The notes: generated from the letters alone by a model not told the origin. A DNA stretch of 14,513 nt from VYFG01 sp022827325 (GCA_022827325.1 JAJDTE010000103.1:1-14513), one strand, 5' to 3'; positions 7,728 to 14,013 are shown, numbered from the stretch's first letter. A program made the numbers and translations.

Positions 7728-8586
7728 GCCCGACACCAGCCGCGAAGTCCCCACCGGAAACCTGTCGCAGTGGATCGGCCGGCGCCGGGTCACGGAGGAC
7801 CGGATCGACCCGCAGCACGCCCGCTTCATGCAGCAGACACTGGACCGGAAGCCCACCCTGGGTGAAGGAGATCCGCTGCCGCCCGCCTGGCACTGGCTGT
7901 ATTTCATCGACGGCGCAAGGATTTCGGAAACCGGCCGCGACGGGCATGCCATGCGCGGCGGATTCCTCCCCCCGGTTTCCCTGCCGCGGCGCATGTGGGC
8001 GGGTTCGAGGCTGGCGTTTCACCAGCCGCTCCGGCTGGGCGATGCCATCTCCCGGGAATCCGTTATCCGCGGCATCCGGGAGAAAAGCGGCCGATCGGGC
8101 CCGCTGTGTTTCGTCACCGTCTCCCATACCTATCGCCGCGGGAACGAGCTCCTGCTCGACGAGGAACACGACATCGTCTACCGGGAGGACCCGGCGCCCG
8201 GGTCAAGCCCCCCCTCGCCGCCGCCGGCGGAAACCGGGTCCGATGTCCGGCGCACCGTCGACCCGTCGCCCCTGCTGCTTTTCCGGTATTCGGCCCTGAC
8301 CTTCAACGGCCACCGGATCCATTACGATATCGACTACTGCCGTGACGTCGAGGGCTACCCGGGCCTGGTGTTCCACGGTCCGTTGACGGCCACCCTGCTG
8401 CTGGACCTGCTGGTGGATGAAGCCGGACAGGAAAATATCCGGAATTTCCGTTTCCGGGCCATGAGCCCGCTGTTCGCGGACCGCCCCTTCACCATGCACC
8501 TGGTGAAGGATGGAGATGTCTGCCGCCTGTGGGTCGCCGACCCGGACGGCGGCCTGGCAGCCCGCGCCGAGGCGGAAATCACCTGA
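7720..8586 (+). CDS. MaoC/FAS1-like dehydratase, mesaconyl-C4-CoA hydratase-like
   Basis: 288 aa from the ATG at 7720, chosen because AGGAG at 7708-7712 sits 7 nt upstream and the start overlaps the CoA-transferase stop (ATGACTGA). The frame is open further upstream but that would overlap deeply. The N-terminal half (about 30-150) is a FAS1-like dehydratase fold: PPAWHWLYFID, FLPPVSLPRRMWAGSRLAFHQPL, then SHTYRRGNELLLDEEHDIVYRE. The C-terminal half carries the hot-dog segment LLFRYSALTFNGHRIHYDIDY followed by GYPGLVFHGPLTATLLLDL, the active-site region that hydrates or dehydrates enoyl-CoA esters. This two-part layout is that of mesaconyl-C4-CoA hydratase (Meh) proteins. Probable role: hydrate the CoA ester made by the upstream transferase. 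Confidence 0.88.
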   Translation: MTEPDTSREVPTGNLSQWIGRRRVTEDRIDPQHARFMQQTLDRKPTLGEGDPLPPAWHWLYFIDGARISETGRDGHAMRGGFLPPVSLPRRMWAGSRLAFHQPLRLGDAISRESVIRGIREKSGRSGPLCFVTVSHTYRRGNELLLDEEHDIVYREDPAPGSSPPSPPPAETGSDVRRTVDPSPLLLFRYSALTFNGHRIHYDIDYCRDVEGYPGLVFHGPLTATLLLDLLVDEAGQENIRNFRFRAMSPLFADRPFTMHLVKDGDVCRLWVADPDGGLAARAEAEIT

Positions 8587-8603
8587 ACCAGGACCGCCCC
8601 CGG

Positions 8604-9020
8604 ATGACGACGGAGCGGCGTTTCGGAACCAGGGTGGATCGCTGGCTGGTCCGGGCCCTGATCGCGCTCACCGTGATCAGCTTCATCGCCGCCTACCAGG
8701 CGATGGTGATGCCGGGCGGCGGCAAGTGGTTCGCGCTGGTCATCATCCTGGCGGGCGCCGGGCTTCCGTTCTGGGTACTTCGCTCGACCGCCTATACCGT
8801 GTCGGGGGATCTGCTCGATATCCGCAGCGGGCCGTTTTCCTGGCGGATTCGGCTCGGCGAGATCGAATCGGTTTACCCCACCCGGAGCCCCCGATCCGGG
8901 CCCGCACTGTCGCTGGATCGCCTGTGCATCACCTACCGCGGGGGACGGCATGTGCTGGTATCCCCTGAGGACAGGGACGGATTCCTGGCTGCCATCGGCC
9001 AGTCCCGGGCATCCCCCTGA
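8604..9020 (+). CDS. Small membrane protein with bacterial PH domain
   Basis: 138 aa from the ATG at 8604, 17 bp after the dehydratase gene, with AGGA about 10 nt upstream. Two hydrophobic segments (about residues 16-35 and 42-57) form a membrane hairpin. A cytoplasmic PH-like beta domain follows: TAYTVSGDLLDIRSGPFSWRI, then the region IESVYPTRSPRSGPALSLDRL and a terminal FLAAIGQS helix, as in the bPH_4 (former DUF1200) group. Function unknown for the family; these are small membrane-anchored modules. Last gene of the operon before the terminator at 9102-9127. Its link to the catabolic enzymes may only be shared transcription. Confidence 0.8.
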   Translation: MTTERRFGTRVDRWLVRALIALTVISFIAAYQAMVMPGGGKWFALVIILAGAGLPFWVLRSTAYTVSGDLLDIRSGPFSWRIRLGEIESVYPTRSPRSGPALSLDRLCITYRGGRHVLVSPEDRDGFLAAIGQSRASP

Positions 9021-9101
9021 CACCCGGGTGGCGGCGGCAAACCGGGCCGGACCTGCCTTCCGGATCAGGACTGCCCGGGGACCATGGCGGTTTCACCTAA
9101 G

Positions 9102-9127
9102 AAAAAAGCCTCCGAGGAGGCTTTTTT
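9102..9127. terminator. Bidirectional Rho-independent terminator
   Basis: A6, then GCCTC, loop CGAG, GAGGC, then T6: a perfect stem closed by a stable tetraloop with a T-run on both strands. It lies between the PH-protein gene (+) and the BMP-family gene (-), so it ends both converging transcripts. Confidence 0.95.
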
Positions 9128-9149
9128 CATCAATGGTCCCGGGGGAGGG

Positions 9150-10223
9150 TTACTGCGGTATTTCGCCCTGCACGCCCTCGACGTAGTAGTTCATGCCGAG
9201 CAGCACGCCATCGTCAAGCCTTTCGCCTTCGCCGATCACCTGCTCGCCTGCCTGGTTCTTGATGGGCCCCTGGAACGAGTGCATGCTGCCGTCCGTGATT
9301 CCCGCGATGATCTCGTCCGCAATGGCCCGCACGTTCTCCGGCACCGCATCACCGTAGGGCGACATGACCACCATTCCGGGACCAAATCCGTCCCAGGTGT
9401 CCATGCTCTCCCAGGTGCCGTCCATCACCGCCTTGACCCGGCTCACGTAGTAAGGACCCCAGTCGTCCACGATCGCGGTCAGCTGGGCGCTGGGAGCGAA
9501 GGCCTTCATGTCGGAGGCCTGGCCGAACGCATAAACGCCGCGCTGTTCCGCCACCTGCAGCGGCGCCGGGGAATCGGTGTGCTGGGCGATGATGTCGGCG
9601 CCCTGGTCGATCAGCGCCTTGGCGGCATCTCCTTCCTTGCCCGGGTCATACCAGGTATTGACCCATACCACCTTCACCACCGCGTCGGGATTCACGTTGC
9701 GCAACGCCAGGGTGAACGCGTTGATGCCGCGGATGACCTCCGGAATCGGGAATGATGCGATGTATCCGATCACGCCGGTCTTGGTCATGTGGCCGGCAAT
9801 GGCGCCGATGACCGTGCGGCCTTCATAGAAACGGCCGGAGTAGGTGCTGAGATTGTCGTGGCGCTTGTACCCGGTGGCGTGTTCGAACTTCACGTCGGGA
9901 AACTGCTTCGCCACCTTCAAGGTGGGATTCATGTAGCCGAACGATGTTGTGAAGATGATGTTGTGGCCGCTGGAGGCGAGCTTTCGAATGACGCGTTCCG
10001 CGTCCGCACCCTCGGCGACGCTTTCCACAAACGAGGTCTCGACGCCGAGTTCCTCTTCCACTTGCAATCGGCCCTTGTCGTGTCGGTAGGTCCAGCCATG
10101 GTCACCCACTGGGCCGACGTAGACAAATCCCGCCTTGACGTCCTCGGCCTGGGCGGCACCCATGGCCAGGGAGGCGGACAGTGCGGCTCCCGCAAGAGCC
10201 CTGATCAGTGTTCTTTTGTGCAT
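9150..10223 (-). CDS. BMP-family ABC transporter substrate-binding protein (nucleoside/purine type)
   Basis: 357 aa from the ATG at 10223. This start is chosen because it opens a textbook signal peptide: MHKRT, hydrophobic core, cut after AQA before EDVKAG. An upstream in-frame start would put 37 extra residues before it. Mature family marks: KAGFVYVGPVGDHGWTYRHD, the FTTSFGY segment, TGYKRHDNLSTYSGRFYEG, GVIGYIASFPIPEVIRGINAF, IIAQHTDSPAPL. BMP/PnrA proteins bind purine nucleosides in the periplasm and feed an ABC importer. Neighbouring guanine deaminase, uraD and hiuH support a purine ligand. No permease or ATPase gene follows before the terminator, so the transporter partners must be encoded elsewhere. 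The gene is 200 bp from hiuH and probably has its own promoter. Confidence 0.92.
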   Translation of the reverse strand: MHKRTLIRALAGAALSASLAMGAAQAEDVKAGFVYVGPVGDHGWTYRHDKGRLQVEEELGVETSFVESVAEGADAERVIRKLASSGHNIIFTTSFGYMNPTLKVAKQFPDVKFEHATGYKRHDNLSTYSGRFYEGRTVIGAIAGHMTKTGVIGYIASFPIPEVIRGINAFTLALRNVNPDAVVKVVWVNTWYDPGKEGDAAKALIDQGADIIAQHTDSPAPLQVAEQRGVYAFGQASDMKAFAPSAQLTAIVDDWGPYYVSRVKAVMDGTWESMDTWDGFGPGMVVMSPYGDAVPENVRAIADEIIAGITDGSMHSFQGPIKNQAGEQVIGEGERLDDGVLLGMNYYVEGVQGEIPQ

Positions 10224-10299
10224 GGTGATTATCTCTGAAGATCGGTTGACGGTTTTACGGAATGGGTTTTGGTATTCGTTTTGCATATTCAGTGAGGAG

Positions 10300-10308
10300 A
10301 TTCTAGCA
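10300..10308 (-). promoter_or_regulatory. Candidate extended -10 promoter of the BMP-family gene
   Basis: On the minus strand TGC-TAGAAT fits an extended -10 (TGnTAnAAT). It lies 76 nt upstream of the ATG at 10223. No good -35 is seen. It supports transcription independent of uraD-hiuH and the signal-peptide start, since the longer frame would begin at or before the transcript start. Confidence 0.4.
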
Positions 10309-10423
10309 AAAACCCCGGGAATCGCCCTGAACATCGCGCTGCGAAATCATGCTGTCGCCTGAATGACCAAAACTCTGGTGAAGTATGTCCCCTGTTTCAG
10401 CATTGCCGGCCGCATCAGCCATT

Positions 10424-10762
10424 TCAGCTTCCGCGGTACGTGGAGTAGCCCCAGGGACTGAGGAGCAGTGGGACATGGTAATGCGCCCCGCCCTCCGCAA
10501 CACCGAAGACAATCTCCACATGGGGATAGAACGTGTCCACGCCCCGGTCCGCGAAATAGCGGCCGGAAGCGAAGATGATGCTGTAGGTTCCGCCCGGCAA
10601 TGTCTCGTCGCCGAGCCACCGGGAGATCCGACCGTCCGTGTCGGTGACTCCCTGCCCGAGTTCGGTCCTGTCCGCTCCTGTACCCCGGTACAGTATCGCC
10701 GCCACACCCCGGGCGGGCATCCCGAGGGACAAATCGAGGATGTGCGTGGTGATCTGGCTCAT
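10424..10762 (-). CDS. hiuH: 5-hydroxyisourate hydrolase (transthyretin-related protein)
   Basis: 112 aa, full length. Hydrolyses 5-hydroxyisourate, the uricase product, to OHCU. Signature residues are present: N-terminal ITTHILD with H7, R45 in DGRISRWL, H94/H96 in AHYHVPLLLSPWGYSTY, and the diagnostic C-terminal YRGS tetrapeptide that separates the hydrolase from transthyretin. No signal peptide, so cytosolic (some homologues are periplasmic or peroxisomal). It starts 18 nt after the uraD stop and is very likely cotranscribed with it; the two enzymes act consecutively. Confidence 0.96.
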   Translation of the reverse strand: MSQITTHILDLSLGMPARGVAAILYRGTGADRTELGQGVTDTDGRISRWLGDETLPGGTYSIIFASGRYFADRGVDTFYPHVEIVFGVAEGGAHYHVPLLLSPWGYSTYRGS

Positions 10763-10780
10763 GGGGTCCGGGAATCCGGT

Positions 10781-11305
10781 TCAGGCAGCATGACTGCGGG
10801 TGAGGGCGAACTGTTCCTCGAGGCGTCGCCGGGTGATCTTCCACTGCTCCCCGGCGGCAGTGGCGAGTTCCGTCCCGCGGCTGTTGCCGAGACGGCTTCG
10901 CAGGTGTGCCAGCATTTCCGGGGCGCTCTTGCCGCTTGCGAAAATAATGAAGATAAAACCGAAGCGCTCGACATAGGCCTGGTTGCCCTCGGCCAGCGCG
11001 GTGAGGGTTTCCTCGTCCGCCTGGCGGACCGAGGACTGTTCCCCGCTGGCGGTGGCCAGAGTGGCCCGGTACTTCGCCTTCAGGGACTCGGGGTCCCCGA
11101 TCCGGGGATGTCCCTCGAAGGACTCGAGCCAGTCCGGCTCGACCATCCCGGACCAGTGCTCCCTGGCCTTTTCCAGCATTTCGTCAATGCCGGGGTACGG
11201 TCTGCCCTCCACCATCCGGTTCACCCAGCGCGATGCGGTACAGCATCGCTGCATGACATCAGCCGCCTCGGTATGTCCGAGGCCGTTGAAGGTGTCGATT
11301 TCCAT
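10781..11305 (-). CDS. uraD: OHCU decarboxylase (2-oxo-4-hydroxy-4-carboxy-5-ureidoimidazoline decarboxylase)
   Basis: 174 aa. Stereospecific decarboxylation of OHCU to (S)-allantoin, the last step of uricolysis to allantoin. Marks: the FNGLGHTEAADVM start, ASRWVNRMVEGRPY, the active-site segment FEGHPRIGD with H66, then ATASGEQSSV with the E89-Q90 pair, and FGFIFIIFASGKSAPEML near the C-terminal half. First gene of uraD-hiuH. Its promoter (TTGACC, 17 bp, CATAAT at 11332-11360 on the minus strand) faces the guanine deaminase promoter, and both -35 boxes lie in one dyad. Confidence 0.96.
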   Translation of the reverse strand: MEIDTFNGLGHTEAADVMQRCCTASRWVNRMVEGRPYPGIDEMLEKAREHWSGMVEPDWLESFEGHPRIGDPESLKAKYRATLATASGEQSSVRQADEETLTALAEGNQAYVERFGFIFIIFASGKSAPEMLAHLRSRLGNSRGTELATAAGEQWKITRRRLEEQFALTRSHAA

Positions 11306-11331
11306 CGGCGGTATCCGGTCGGAGTCATGGG

Positions 11332-11360
11332 ATTATGAGAAAGTTTGACTATATGGTCAA
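11332..11360 (-). promoter_or_regulatory. sigma70 promoter of uraD-hiuH
   Basis: Minus strand: TTGACC (11355-11360), exactly 17 bp, CATAAT (11332-11337). Near-consensus in both boxes and spacing, giving a leader of about 20 nt to the ATG at 11305. Confidence 0.75.
11345..11360. promoter_or_regulatory. 16-bp dyad operator shared by the divergent uraD and guaD promoters
   Basis: TTGACTATATGGTCAA: arms TTGAC/GTCAA around an ATAT core, with one mismatched pair (T11350/G11355). The left arm is the -35 box of guaD and the right arm the -35 of uraD, so a dimeric regulator here would occlude both. The size and form fit a GntR- or MarR-like repressor; none is encoded in view. Confidence 0.65.
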
Positions 11361-11375
11361 GTTTTTTTCTATAAT
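11345..11375 (+). promoter_or_regulatory. Promoter of guanine deaminase gene
   Basis: TTGACT (11345-11350), 19-bp spacer, TATAAT (11370-11375, perfect). The spacer is 2 bp over the optimum. Only 6 bases separate the -10 from the ATG at 11382, placing the transcription start at or next to the start codon. Confidence 0.65.
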
Positions 11376-11381
11376 GCCGAC

Positions 11382-12689
11382 ATGGCCTTGACCGCCCATC
11401 GCGGGGAAATCCTGCACTTTCTCGATGATCCCGGCATTGCTGGTCAGGAGGCCGTCGTCCATTTCCCCGACGGACTGTTGCTGGTCGAGGACGGCCTCGT
11501 GGCGGATGCGGGCCCATTCGACGTCCTCGGGGGGACGCTTCCGCCGGACGCGGACATCCTGCACCACCGGGACGCCCTCCTGGTCCCCGGGCTTGTGGAT
11601 ACCCATGTCCACTACCCCCAGTGCGACGTCATCGCGGCCTATGGCACCCGGCTTCTGGACTGGCTGGAAACCCATACCTTCCCGGCGGAGAGGCAATTCG
11701 AGGACATCGCACACGCCGAGAGCACCGCCTCGTTCTTCCTCGAGGAACTATTGCGCAACGGCACCACCACCGCCCTGGTGTTCGGCACCGTACACCCGCA
11801 GTCGGTGTCGGCATTCTTTACCGCAGCCCGGGAGCGAAACCTGCGCATGATCTGCGGCAAGGTCCTGATGGACCGGAATGCACCGGCGTATCTTCGCGAC
11901 ACGCCAGGCACGGGTTACCGCGATAGCAAGTCACTGATCGAAAGCTGGCACGGCGTGGACAGGCTGGGATATGCGGTGACGCCGCGTTTCGCACCAACCT
12001 CCAGCCCGGAGCAACTCGACATGGCGGGCCGCCTGCTCGCCGAACACCCCGGTGTGCACCTGCATACCCACCTCGCGGAAAGCGCCGAGGAATGCCGCTG
12101 GGTATCGGAACTGTTTCCCGATGCCGCGGGCTACCTGGATGTCTATGAACGGCACGGACTGCTCGGCCGGCGCTCGGTTTTCGCCCACGGAATCCACCTG
12201 GATCACAGTGAATGGCGGCGGCTCGCGGAAACGGGCTCCGGCATTGCCCACTGCCCGCTGTCGAATCTGTTCATCGGCAGCGGGCTGTTCGACTATCGCA
12301 CAGCCCGGGAAAACCGCGTCCATACCGGGCTCGGTACGGACGTCGGCGGCGGCGACAGCTTCTCCCTCCTCAGGGTGATCAACGAGGCCTACAAGGTGCA
12401 GCAGTTGCAGGATTGCAACCTGTCACCCTTCGAGTCGCTTTACCTGGCCACCCTGGGTGGTGCCCGCATGCTGGATCTTCACCCGCATATCGGCAATTTC
12501 GAACCCGGCAAGGAGGCGGATTTCATCGTGCTCGACTACCGCGCCACGCCATTGATCGACCGGCGCATCCGAGGTTCCGCCAGCCTCATGGAGCGACTGT
12601 TCGTGCTGCAGATGCTGGGCGATGACCGCGTCGTCAGGGAGACCCGGATACTGGGAGAGACCGCCCACAGGCGGGACCGGACACTATGA
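11382..12689 (+). CDS. guaD: Guanine deaminase
   Basis: 435 aa amidohydrolase; guanine + water to xanthine + ammonia, zinc-dependent, cytosolic. Metal and catalytic motifs: PGLVDTHVHYPQ (H75, H77), the TRLLDWLETHTFPAE segment typical of guanine deaminases, VHLHTHLAESAEE (H228, H230), SVFAHGIHLD, and GLGTDVGGGDSFSLL (D320). The C-terminal strand is GNFEPGKEADFIVLDY. The start fits the family N-terminus (RGEILHFLDDP close to the Met), so the ATG at 11382 is believed although no ribosome site precedes it and the message may be leaderless. Divergent from uraD-hiuH with a shared operator. Its product needs xanthine dehydrogenase and uricase, not in this window, before hiuH/uraD act. Confidence 0.96.
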   Translation: MALTAHRGEILHFLDDPGIAGQEAVVHFPDGLLLVEDGLVADAGPFDVLGGTLPPDADILHHRDALLVPGLVDTHVHYPQCDVIAAYGTRLLDWLETHTFPAERQFEDIAHAESTASFFLEELLRNGTTTALVFGTVHPQSVSAFFTAARERNLRMICGKVLMDRNAPAYLRDTPGTGYRDSKSLIESWHGVDRLGYAVTPRFAPTSSPEQLDMAGRLLAEHPGVHLHTHLAESAEECRWVSELFPDAAGYLDVYERHGLLGRRSVFAHGIHLDHSEWRRLAETGSGIAHCPLSNLFIGSGLFDYRTARENRVHTGLGTDVGGGDSFSLLRVINEAYKVQQLQDCNLSPFESLYLATLGGARMLDLHPHIGNFEPGKEADFIVLDYRATPLIDRRIRGSASLMERLFVLQMLGDDRVVRETRILGETAHRRDRTL

Positions 12690-12868
12690 CCTGCCCGATT
12701 CCATGAAGTAGAATCCCTGTCTGACTTTCGCAATTCACCCGAAATCCGACCAGATAGTAGGGATGTTCGGAATGTAATCCCCTGAATTGGTCAGACTTCC
12801 TGCATTTGGCGTGTAATGCAGACTTTTCCTTAGATCCGAAGGACTCATGCAATGAAATACTTGACAGG
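12690..12868. other. Gene-free region with small inverted repeats after guaD
   Basis: No credible reading frame. It holds GTCTGAC (about 12718) and GTCAGAC (about 12791), a 7-bp inverted pair; a stem-loop at 12800-12821; and the 12-mer TAATCCCCTGAA at 12775-12786, which recurs at 12978-12989 in the second hairpin. GC drops here relative to guaD, marking the edge of the different-composition segment. Possibly a remnant of an inserted element. Confidence 0.5.
12800..12821 (+). terminator. Possible weak terminator after guaD
   Basis: CTGCATT and AATGCAG pair perfectly around an 8-nt loop, followed by ACTTTTCC. Stem of 7 bp and only four T make it a weak intrinsic terminator; it is the only candidate in the region. 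Confidence 0.35.
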
Positions 12869-12889
12869 ACACAGACATCCCGGTATGCT
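12861..12889 (+). promoter_or_regulatory. Distal promoter P1 upstream of the AbiE-like pair
   Basis: TTGACA (12861-12866), exactly 17 bp, TATGCT (12884-12889). The -10 lies within the left arm of the first hairpin and the expected start (about 12896) falls at its loop. A transcript from here would contain the whole second hairpin. Confidence 0.55.
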
Positions 12890-12920
12890 TTGTGCCCAAA
12901 GCATACCGGGATGTCTGTGT
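12869..12920. repeat. Perfect inverted repeat 1 (24-bp arms, 4-nt loop)
   Basis: Arms 12869-12892 and 12897-12920 are perfectly complementary around TGCC. No T-run follows, so it is not an ordinary intrinsic terminator. It overlaps the P1 -10 and start point; the centre reads TTGTGCCCAA. Confidence 0.93.
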
Positions 12921-12968
12921 ATACATCATCTTGATACTTAACAGAAAACTCCCAGTTTCATTTCGGGC

Positions 12969-12997
12969 TTGACAATCTAATCCCCTGAAGCTAGGCT
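12969..12997 (+). promoter_or_regulatory. Proximal promoter P2 upstream of the AbiE-like pair
   Basis: TTGACA (12969-12974), exactly 17 bp, TAGGCT (12992-12997). The -10 keeps only the first two and last consensus bases. As in P1, it lies in the left arm of a hairpin with the expected start (about 13004) in the loop, leaving a ~29-nt leader before the GTG at 13033. Confidence 0.45.
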
Positions 12998-13028
12998 CTT
13001 GAGCCCAAGAGCCTAGCTTCAGGGGATT
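12979..13028. repeat. Perfect inverted repeat 2 (23-bp arms, 4-nt loop)
   Basis: Arms 12979-13001 and 13006-13028 are perfectly complementary around AGCC; the centre reads TTGAGCCCAA. The arm sequence otherwise differs from repeat 1. The right arm contains AGGGGA (13021-13026), the likely ribosome site of the next gene, 6 nt from its GTG. Confidence 0.93.
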
Positions 13029-13032
13029 CCTT

Positions 13033-14013
13033 GTGGGTGAGACTACCCCAAGAACAACAACTCAGGACGATCATTTCTCGAACATCCTGTCAGAGTTCTC
13101 CAAGACCTTCGGTTCACCTTCCTCGAAGTACCCCACCGTTCGTTGTATCTCCAGGGCCGCCCTGATCCGGGAACTCGTAGAGATCCTGGACCGGGTATCC
13201 CACCCGGGCACCAGGCGCATCTCCGGGCAGGCGCTCTTGGAGTTCCTCCTCAGGAGCGGACTCGTACACCGGGTATCGCATATTGACTCGGCCGACAACA
13301 AGTCACCTGCACAATTCTTCTCCATCGGGCTGAATGGGTCTACCCCCGAACTGGATCCTATCGAACTCCTTCAGGCGATGGTGTCCCAGGGCATAGTTTG
13401 TTACTTCACCGCAGTCCAGTTTCATAATCTCTCGACACAAATCCCGACACATCACCATATTGCCCGGATCTCCAAATCTTCGTCCCGACCCCGCATAGCT
13501 CCATCCATTTCACCCATACGCAGAATCCCTTCGACGGGCGCGCCACGAAAGCGCAATCGCCTCGGTAGGCAACAATTTCTCTATCACGGAATTCCTTACT
13601 ACATTACGAATCGAGAAAGTACACGGGTACCTGGTATCCAGCAACGTCACTACACGGACAAGACGGTATTTTCCATAACCACCTACGAACAAACACTACT
13701 CGACACCCTTGAACGTCCATTGAGCTGTGGCGGCCCATCTGTCGTATTTGAAGCGTGGGAAAATGCGGTAGGCGAACTCGACCAGAAGCGTATCCTGGAT
13801 CATTTGAGAACAATCAAGGACCAGCGACTGACTCGTCGTGTAGGTTTCATGCTACACGATCATCTACAACACAAGCTCGACACTGATTTGCGTCGCTACC
13901 TTTATCGCATACGTAGTCAACACAGCAAAGACCAGGCAGCCGCAATGATTTCCCTTCTTCCAGGGTATGAATTCAGTCACCCGAACCATGGCTGGGGTCT
14001 TGAGGTCCCGTAA
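13033..14013 (+). CDS. AbiEi-like antitoxin / autoregulator of a type IV toxin-antitoxin pair
   Basis: 326 aa from the GTG at 13033, supported by AGGGGA 6 nt upstream; the frame closes just upstream with no other start. Residues ~30-95 look like a helical/winged-helix N-terminal part (ISRAALIRELVEILDRVS, ISGQALLEFLLRSGLV). Residues ~115-145 read IELLQAMVSQGIVCYFTAVQFHNLSTQIP, the AbiEi 'S/A-A-L-x-x-H-x-L-T-D-Q-I-P' segment. Residues 217-232 (TTYEQTLLDTLERP then SCGG) match the E-x-T-L-L-D-x-L-x-R-P-x-x-CGG hallmark of AbiEi C-terminal domains. The family neutralises the AbiEii nucleotidyltransferase and represses its own operon through inverted repeats at the promoter. Stop to next start is 3 bp, so the pair is coupled. 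Lower GC and different codon use from the upstream genes indicate acquisition. Confidence 0.75.
   Translation: MGETTPRTTTQDDHFSNILSEFSKTFGSPSSKYPTVRCISRAALIRELVEILDRVSHPGTRRISGQALLEFLLRSGLVHRVSHIDSADNKSPAQFFSIGLNGSTPELDPIELLQAMVSQGIVCYFTAVQFHNLSTQIPTHHHIARISKSSSRPRIAPSISPIRRIPSTGAPRKRNRLGRQQFLYHGIPYYITNRESTRVPGIQQRHYTDKTVFSITTYEQTLLDTLERPLSCGGPSVVFEAWENAVGELDQKRILDHLRTIKDQRLTRRVGFMLHDHLQHKLDTDLRRYLYRIRSQHSKDQAAAMISLLPGYEFSHPNHGWGLEVP

Noticed and set aside
10224..10334. N-terminal extension of the BMP-family protein
   Set aside because: Puts 37 residues before a typical signal peptide, and the likely promoter lies within it.
10385..11338. Plus-strand 317-codon frame over hiuH and uraD
   Set aside because: Antisense to two unmistakable enzymes, spans their intergenic gap, no motif.
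12735..12929. Small minus-strand frame in the region after guaD
   Set aside because: Runs through the perfect palindrome, lacks a ribosome site and resembles nothing known to me.
12869..13028. CRISPR array or intrinsic terminators as explanation for the two hairpins
   Set aside because: Arms differ in sequence, there is no repeat-spacer pattern and no T-run after either stem.
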